Source of the DNA: Pseudomonadota bacterium
GTDB taxonomy: Bacteria > Pseudomonadota > Alphaproteobacteria > Rhizobiales > Rhizobiaceae
Assembly (NCBI GenBank): GCA_023428515.1
Contig: JAEYXI010000041.1
Location: 1 to 7,414 of the forward strand
Length of the DNA: 7,414 nucleotides
Direction: 5' to 3'
The notes below the pieces were generated by a model that saw nothing but the letters and a program-made list of their open reading frames with translations, had not been told where the DNA came from and searched no databases. Below, piece after piece: positions 5,301-7,414 of the stretch. Position 1 is the first letter of the stretch. The number at the start of each line of letters is the position of its first letter. The position numbers and the translations under genes were made by a program.

Positions 5301-7414
5301 ATGACAATCCATCCGAAGTCGAACGACCAGCCCGGCGCACCGCTGGTCCTCTCCGGCCGCGACGTGACCGCCGTTCTGGGGCCAACCAACACCGGCAAGA
5401 CGCATCTCGCCATCGAGCGCATGGTGGCGCATGAAAGCGGCCTGATCGGCTTGCCGCTTCGCCTGCTTGCCCGCGAGGTCTATGGCCGCGTCTGCGAGAA
5501 GGTGGGGGCCTACAAGGTCGCCTTGATCACCGGCGAGGAAAAGATCGTTCCTCCTGGCGCGCGCTATTCCGTCTGCACCGTCGAAGCGATGCCGCGCGAG
5601 ACCGACGCGGCCTTCGTCGCCATCGACGAAGTACAGCTCGCCGGCGACTTCGAGCGCGGCCACATCTTCACCGACCGGCTGCTGCATCTCAGGGGCCGCC
5701 AGGAGACGCTGCTGCTCGGCGCTGCCACCATGCGCGGCATACTGGAGAGGCTGCTCAAGGGCATTTCAGTGGTGACGCGGCCGCGCCTCTCGCACCTCGC
5801 CTATTCCGGCCAGAAGAAGCTCACCCGCCTACCGGCCCGCTCGGCAATCGTCGCCTTCTCGGCCGACGAGGTCTACGCCATCGCCGAGTTGGTCCGCCGT
5901 CAGCGCGGCGGCGCCGCTGTCGTGCTTGGCGCGCTTTCGCCGCGCACGCGCAACGCCCAGGTCGCGCTCTACCAGTCGGGCGACGTCGACTATCTCGTCG
6001 CCACCGACGCGATCGGCATGGGCCTCAACCTCGACCTCGACCACGTCGCCTTTGCCCAGAACCGCAAGTTCGACGGCTATCAGTTCCGCGACCTCTCCGC
6101 CGCCGAACTCGGCCAGATCGCCGGCCGCGCCGGCAGGCATCTTCGCGACGGCACTTTCGGCGTCACCGGCCAGGTCGATCCGCTCGACGACGATCTGGTG
6201 AAGAAGATCGAGACGCACGACTTCGATCCCGTGAAGGTGCTGCAGTGGCGCACGGTCGGCTTCGACTTCGCCAGCCTCGATGCGCTCAAGCGTTCGATCG
6301 AGACGCCGGCGCCGGTCGAAGGCCTGACCCGCGCCCTGCCCGCCGTCGACCAGCAGGCGCTGGAGCATCTGTCCCGCGATCCTGTCGTCCGCGATCTCGC
6401 AGTTGGACGCGAGCGCGTCGCGCTGCTCTGGGAAGCCTGCGCCCTGCCCGACTACCGCAAGATCGCGCCTGCCCAGCACGCCGACCTCATCGGCTCCATG
6501 TATGACGACCTCGCCCGCAAGGGCCATGTCGACGAGAACTACATGGCCGAGCAGGTGCGCCGCGCCGACTCCACCGAGGGCGATATCGACACACTGTCGC
6601 AGCGCATCGCCCAGATCCGGACCTGGACCTTCGTGTCCAACCGGCCGGGATGGCTGGCCGATCCGACACACTGGCAGGAAAAGACGCGCGAAATCGAAGA
6701 CAGATTGTCGGATGCGCTGCATGAGCGGTTGACGAAACGCTTCGTTGATCGCAGGACATCCGTTCTTGTGCGGCGCCTCCGGGAAAATACCATGCTTGAA
6801 GCCGAAATCAGCCCAACCGGCTCGGTGGTGGTCGAAGGCCACCATGTCGGCGAATTGCAGGGCTTCCGCTTCACCGCCGACCAGAGCGCCAATGGCGAGG
6901 ACGCCAAGGCGGTCAGGACGGCGGCGCAGAAGGCGCTTGCCGCCGAGTTCGAGACGCGCGCCGACCGCTTCTCGGCCTGCGCCAATGGCGACATCGCGCT
7001 CGGCTCAGACGGCGTGCTGCGCTGGATCGGCGCGCCGATCGGCACGCTGGCCGCCGGCGAGGACGCGCTGAAGCCTCGCGTCATCCTGCTCGCCGACGAG
7101 CAGCTCACCGGCCCGGCCCGCGACAAGGTCGCCGCGCGCGCCGAGCGTTTCGTCAATTTCCAGGTCGAGTCCCTGCTGAAGCCGCTGGTCGATCTGAAGA
7201 ACGCCGACCAGATCACCGGCATCGGCCGCGGCATCGCTTTCCGGCTGGTCGAGGAGTTCGGCCTGATCAACCGCCGCGACATCGCAGAGGACGTGAAGTC
7301 GCTAGACCAGGCGGGCCGCGCGGCACTTCGCCGTCTCGGCGTACGCTTCGGCGCCTACCACATCTTCGTGGCGGCGCGGGTCATGCCTGGGCCGGCCGGG
7401 GGGGGGACGCGGCT
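5301..7414 (+). CDS. Suv3-like DExH-box RNA helicase, 3' end cut by the window (704 codons visible)
   Basis: This is an ATP-dependent superfamily 2 helicase related to mitochondrial SUV3, presumably acting in RNA unwinding or turnover. Motifs appear in order: GPTNTGKT (residues 27-34, Walker A), ITGEE (76-80), AIDEVQ (107-112, Walker B), LLGAATM (138-144, motif III), a linker to the second RecA domain from about 180, ATDAIGMGLNL (234-244, motif V) and QIAGRAGR (272-279, motif VI). A long C-terminal region follows with WTFVSNRPGWL, EDRLSDALHERLTKRFVDRR and FGAYHIFV, which I associate with the alphaproteobacterial members of this family. The frame is open to the edge with no stop. ATG 5301 is chosen because the conserved domain starts soon after; AGGAAGG (5279-5285) is 15 nt upstream, rather far. 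An in-frame ATG at 5232 would add 23 residues but has no ribosome site. The last dozen codons look unreliable. Confidence 0.93.
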   Translation, partial: MTIHPKSNDQPGAPLVLSGRDVTAVLGPTNTGKTHLAIERMVAHESGLIGLPLRLLAREVYGRVCEKVGAYKVALITGEEKIVPPGARYSVCTVEAMPRETDAAFVAIDEVQLAGDFERGHIFTDRLLHLRGRQETLLLGAATMRGILERLLKGISVVTRPRLSHLAYSGQKKLTRLPARSAIVAFSADEVYAIAELVRRQRGGAAVVLGALSPRTRNAQVALYQSGDVDYLVATDAIGMGLNLDLDHVAFAQNRKFDGYQFRDLSAAELGQIAGRAGRHLRDGTFGVTGQVDPLDDDLVKKIETHDFDPVKVLQWRTVGFDFASLDALKRSIETPAPVEGLTRALPAVDQQALEHLSRDPVVRDLAVGRERVALLWEACALPDYRKIAPAQHADLIGSMYDDLARKGHVDENYMAEQVRRADSTEGDIDTLSQRIAQIRTWTFVSNRPGWLADPTHWQEKTREIEDRLSDALHERLTKRFVDRRTSVLVRRLRENTMLEAEISPTGSVVVEGHHVGELQGFRFTADQSANGEDAKAVRTAAQKALAAEFETRADRFSACANGDIALGSDGVLRWIGAPIGTLAAGEDALKPRVILLADEQLTGPARDKVAARAERFVNFQVESLLKPLVDLKNADQITGIGRGIAFRLVEEFGLINRRDIAEDVKSLDQAGRAALRRLGVRFGAYHIFVAARVMPGPAGGGTR

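Noticed and set aside
5829..6845. 338-codon open frame on the minus strand
   Set aside because: It lies wholly inside the helicase coding strand in reverse; helicase motifs are intact on the plus strand, and long antisense frames are common in high-GC codon-biased genes.
6539..7282. 247-codon minus-strand frame
   Set aside because: Ser/Arg/Thr-rich shadow opposite the helicase C-terminal region, no domain.

Overview
The window is high-GC DNA with strong G/C third-position codon bias. Gene content and protein sequences point to an alphaproteobacterium of the Rhizobiales, most likely Mesorhizobium-like. The reasons are a divergent phaR / phaA-phaB locus without phaC, a Suv3-type helicase of the rhizobial kind, and a dense field of GANTC sites (the CcrM methylation motif of alphaproteobacteria). 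The genus is an inference from remembered family resemblance; no search was run. The odd length and the poor-looking last bases suggest a short draft contig.

Layout. (1) 1-790, plus strand: a stand-alone PqqD-like small protein, possibly cut by the left edge, then an unrecognised four-helix membrane protein that probably starts at a GTG. (2) 841-1443, minus strand: phaR, the polyhydroxyalkanoate (PHA) granule-responsive repressor. (3) 1444-1729: the divergent phaR/phaA control region, TGC/GCA-rich, with a perfect 18-bp palindrome and a hairpin just before the phaA ribosome binding site. (4) 1730-3755, plus strand: phaA (beta-ketothiolase), an intergenic inverted repeat, and phaB (acetoacetyl-CoA reductase). 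phaB carries an in-frame TAA at codon 190 of 240, although the rest of the reading frame is perfectly conserved after it. (5) 3804-4526, minus strand: aqpZ (aquaporin), convergent with phaB across a strong GC hairpin. (6) 4527-5300: about 770 bases without a credible gene. Bases 4815-5125 hold 14 GANTC sites, many spaced 10-11 bp apart, and three copies of a GATTCG-N5-GATTCGT unit. (7) 5301 to the right edge, plus strand: a large Suv3-like DExH RNA helicase, open for 704 codons and running off the window.

Function. PhaA condenses two acetyl-CoA and PhaB reduces the product to (R)-3-hydroxybutyryl-CoA, the polyhydroxybutyrate (PHB) precursor; PhaR ties expression to granule state. The synthase phaC is not here, as is usual in rhizobia, where it is unlinked. 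If the phaB stop is real, this copy of the pathway is broken at the second step unless a paralogue covers it. AqpZ and the helicase are not functionally linked to PHB as far as the sequence shows; they flank the GANTC-rich region divergently.

Most worth checking: the GANTC/iteron-like region (4815-5125) and the phaB nonsense codon (3600-3602).
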